From Deltaproteobacteria bacterium (GTDB lineage Bacteria > Desulfobacterota > Desulfarculia > Adiutricales > Adiutricaceae), in the NCBI GenBank assembly GCA_031264015.1, contig JAISET010000031.1:1-32551 (forward strand): a stretch of DNA of 32,551 bases, in the 5' to 3' direction. The stretch's first letter is position 1, and each line of letters begins with the position of its first letter. The notes beneath the pieces were generated by a model. It searched no databases and had not been told where the DNA came from. It saw only the letters and a list, made by a program, of their open reading frames with translations. The position numbers and the translations under genes are program-made. This document shows positions 31,039-32,551 of this stretch, piece by piece.

Positions 31039-32551
31039 ATGTTCCATTTCGGGCGCAAAATTTACGCCGACAACAACGCCACCACGCCGGTCGGCAAACA
31101 GGCCAGAAAAGCCATGACGGCCGTTCTGACCGGGCTGCAGGCCAACCCCTCCACGCCCTACAGGGACGGGAGGCTGGCGGCCGAGGTCCTGGACGCGGCC
31201 AGACGGGACCTGGGGGCGGTCCTCAACGTTCCTCCCGGGACGATCGTCTTCACCTCCGGGGCCACGGAGTCCAACAACCACGTCAGAGCCATAGCCCCCC
31301 TCCTGCCCCCGGACAAAAGGTTGATCGTCCACAGCCCCATGGAGCATCCGGCCATGCTGGAGCCCCTGAGGCTGCTGGAGAAAGAGGGCTTCGTTCTCGT
31401 CGCCGCCAAACCGGACCGCCAGGGGCGGATCGGGGTGCCAGATATCAGGGAGGTCTGGGACGACCGGGTCGGGCTCCTGGTCATGATGGCCGCCAACAAC
31501 GAGACCGGGACCCTCTACGACGTGGCCGGCTTCGCCAAATTCGCCCGCGCCCGCGGGGCGCTTTTGTTTTCGGACATGGTCCAGGCCCTGGGCAAGACGC
31601 CGGTGGACCTCCGCGCCCTGGGCGTCGACTACGCCTCCTTCTCCGCCCACAAGATCCGCGGGCCCAAGGGCGTCGGGGCCCTCTACGTCCGCGACGGCGC
31701 CCCGTACGCGCCGTTCATGGCGGGCGGGGGCCAGGAGGACGGACGCCGGGCCGGGACCGAGGCCCTCCACAACATCGCCGGCTTCGCGGCGGCCGCGCGG
31801 GAGGTCCCCGGGATGCTCGCGGGCGGGGGGAGGCTCCGGGAGCTCAGGGACCTGTTCGTCAGGGGCCTTCGCGAGATCATGCCCGAGGCGGCGGTCAACT
31901 CGCCCCTCGGGACGGACTGCCAGCCCGGGACGGTCAGCCTGACCCTCCCCGGCCATGACAACGCCTTTCTTCTGGGCCAGCTGGACTTCCACGGGATCAG
32001 CGTCGCCGCCGGGTCGGCCTGCGCGACGGGCGCCAACGAGCCCTCCCACGTTCTTCTGGCCATGGGCCTCTCGCCCGTGGAGGCCCGCTCGACCCTGCGC
32101 CTTTCTTTCGGCCATGACTTCTCCGTCAGGGATCTCGACTATCTTTTGCAAGTCTTTAAAATCGTCCTCAAAGGCGACGAGAAAAACGAGATCGGCGTGG
32201 TCCGCCCGGCCGAGCTGACCGACGCCTTCCTCTCCCAAAAGGATCTTGCCGTCGTCCACATCAAGCGCTTCCCCAGGCTGCCGGGCCCGACGCCTCTGCC
32301 GGGCAGCAGGGTCGTGGCCCTGGGCGACCGCAAGGCCTGGGACGATCTCGAGGTCCCCCGCAAGCTTTTGCTCACCTGCGAGGTCGGCTACGACGCCCCC
32401 ATAATCGGCTGGAGCCTGAGAAAGCGCGGGGTCAGAAACATCAGCGTCCTGGCCCTGGGCCTCTGGGGCCTGAAGCTCGCCCGGCCGGACTTGTGGGCGC
32501 GCCTCTCGGCCATGCGCGAGGAGGAGGAAAAGCGGGCGGCGGAGGGAGCGC
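31039..32551 (+). CDS. cysteine desulfurase (IscS/NifS type) with C-terminal rhodanese-like domain, 3' end missing
   Basis: The frame from the ATG at 31039 is open to the window edge (504 residues). Residues 1 to about 385 are a class V PLP enzyme: ADNNATTPVG at the N-terminus, TSGATESNNH, PMEHPAMLE, NNETGTLYDV, PLP lysine K205 in FSAHKIRGPKGVG, and the persulfide Cys C328 in AAGSACATGANEPSHVLLAM. These positions are nearly those of E. coli IscS (K206, C328). From about residue 395 there is a rhodanese-like module with a Cys at 447 (LLLTCEVGYDAPIIGWSLRK) and a conserved-looking GVRNISVLALGLWGLK. The module could accept the persulfide sulfur and pass it on. It follows the ACP gene by 250 bases; a role in adding sulfur to an ACP-bound product is conceivable but speculative, and a housekeeping role is possible. 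Confidence 0.9.
   Translation, partial: MFHFGRKIYADNNATTPVGKQARKAMTAVLTGLQANPSTPYRDGRLAAEVLDAARRDLGAVLNVPPGTIVFTSGATESNNHVRAIAPLLPPDKRLIVHSPMEHPAMLEPLRLLEKEGFVLVAAKPDRQGRIGVPDIREVWDDRVGLLVMMAANNETGTLYDVAGFAKFARARGALLFSDMVQALGKTPVDLRALGVDYASFSAHKIRGPKGVGALYVRDGAPYAPFMAGGGQEDGRRAGTEALHNIAGFAAAAREVPGMLAGGGRLRELRDLFVRGLREIMPEAAVNSPLGTDCQPGTVSLTLPGHDNAFLLGQLDFHGISVAAGSACATGANEPSHVLLAMGLSPVEARSTLRLSFGHDFSVRDLDYLLQVFKIVLKGDEKNEIGVVRPAELTDAFLSQKDLAVVHIKRFPRLPGPTPLPGSRVVALGDRKAWDDLEVPRKLLLTCEVGYDAPIIGWSLRKRGVRNISVLALGLWGLKLARPDLWARLSAMREEEEKRAAEGA

Noticed and set aside
30214-32259. 681-codon open frame on the minus strand
   Set aside because: It lies opposite the ACP and cysteine desulfurase genes, whose plus-strand products show full catalytic motifs. 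Its translation is Gly/Asp/Val/Pro-rich without family likeness, a usual effect of high GC.

Overview
The window is GC-rich DNA with Gram-negative hallmarks: a lipoprotein signal with Asp at +2, strong Shine-Dalgarno sequences, many ATGA or GTGA gene junctions, and frequent AGG arginine codons. The gene mix (NCS2 purine permease, UgpABCE-like importer, SPASM-type radical SAM enzyme, type II fatty-acid-synthase-like genes, IscS-like desulfurase) suggests a proteobacterium, perhaps from the deltaproteobacterial/Desulfobacterota side. That placement is a low-confidence inference. TAG, TGA and TAA are all used as ordinary stops.

Left part (1-12 kb): the 3' part of an XRE-cupin regulator; an NCS2 xanthine/purine permease gene preceded by a clear purine riboswitch; an ABC importer operon (binding protein, two permeases, ATPase) followed by a calcineurin-like phosphodiesterase; an AraC regulator on the minus strand; and a small degenerate nucleotidyltransferase on the minus strand. 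The first importer looks dead. Its binding protein has an in-frame TAG and a frameshift, the second permease and the ATPase each carry a frameshift, and the ATPase Walker A lysine is Arg.

Middle part (12.3-19 kb): a second, intact importer of the UgpCAEB/MalK-MalFG type, followed by an alkaline-phosphatase-superfamily phosphodiesterase. Both importers are thus paired with a phosphodiesterase, but of unrelated folds, which suggests uptake and cleavage of organophosphodiesters, with the second system surviving. A CrcB/FluC fluoride channel follows on the minus strand.

Right part (19.4-32.5 kb): thirteen genes all on the plus strand. They encode two FabG-like SDRs, an active-looking FabZ, a FabZ-like protein lacking the catalytic His, a ketosynthase and a chain-length-factor-like partner lacking the Cys, a long acyl carrier protein, a hexapeptide acyltransferase, a SPASM-type radical SAM protein, an isoprenylcysteine-methyltransferase-like membrane protein, a nitroreductase, and a cysteine desulfurase carrying a rhodanese-like domain (cut by the window end). 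Among them is an unusual in-frame fusion of an aquaglyceroporin to a COG0523 (CobW-type) GTPase. Together the acyl-handling genes look like a non-canonical type II fatty acid/polyketide-like pathway whose product I cannot name.

Intergenic spacers are unusually rich in short tandem repeats (3, 9, 11, 12 and 28 bp units) and low-complexity tracts. I saw no rRNA, tRNA, CRISPR array, insertion sequence or phage gene.
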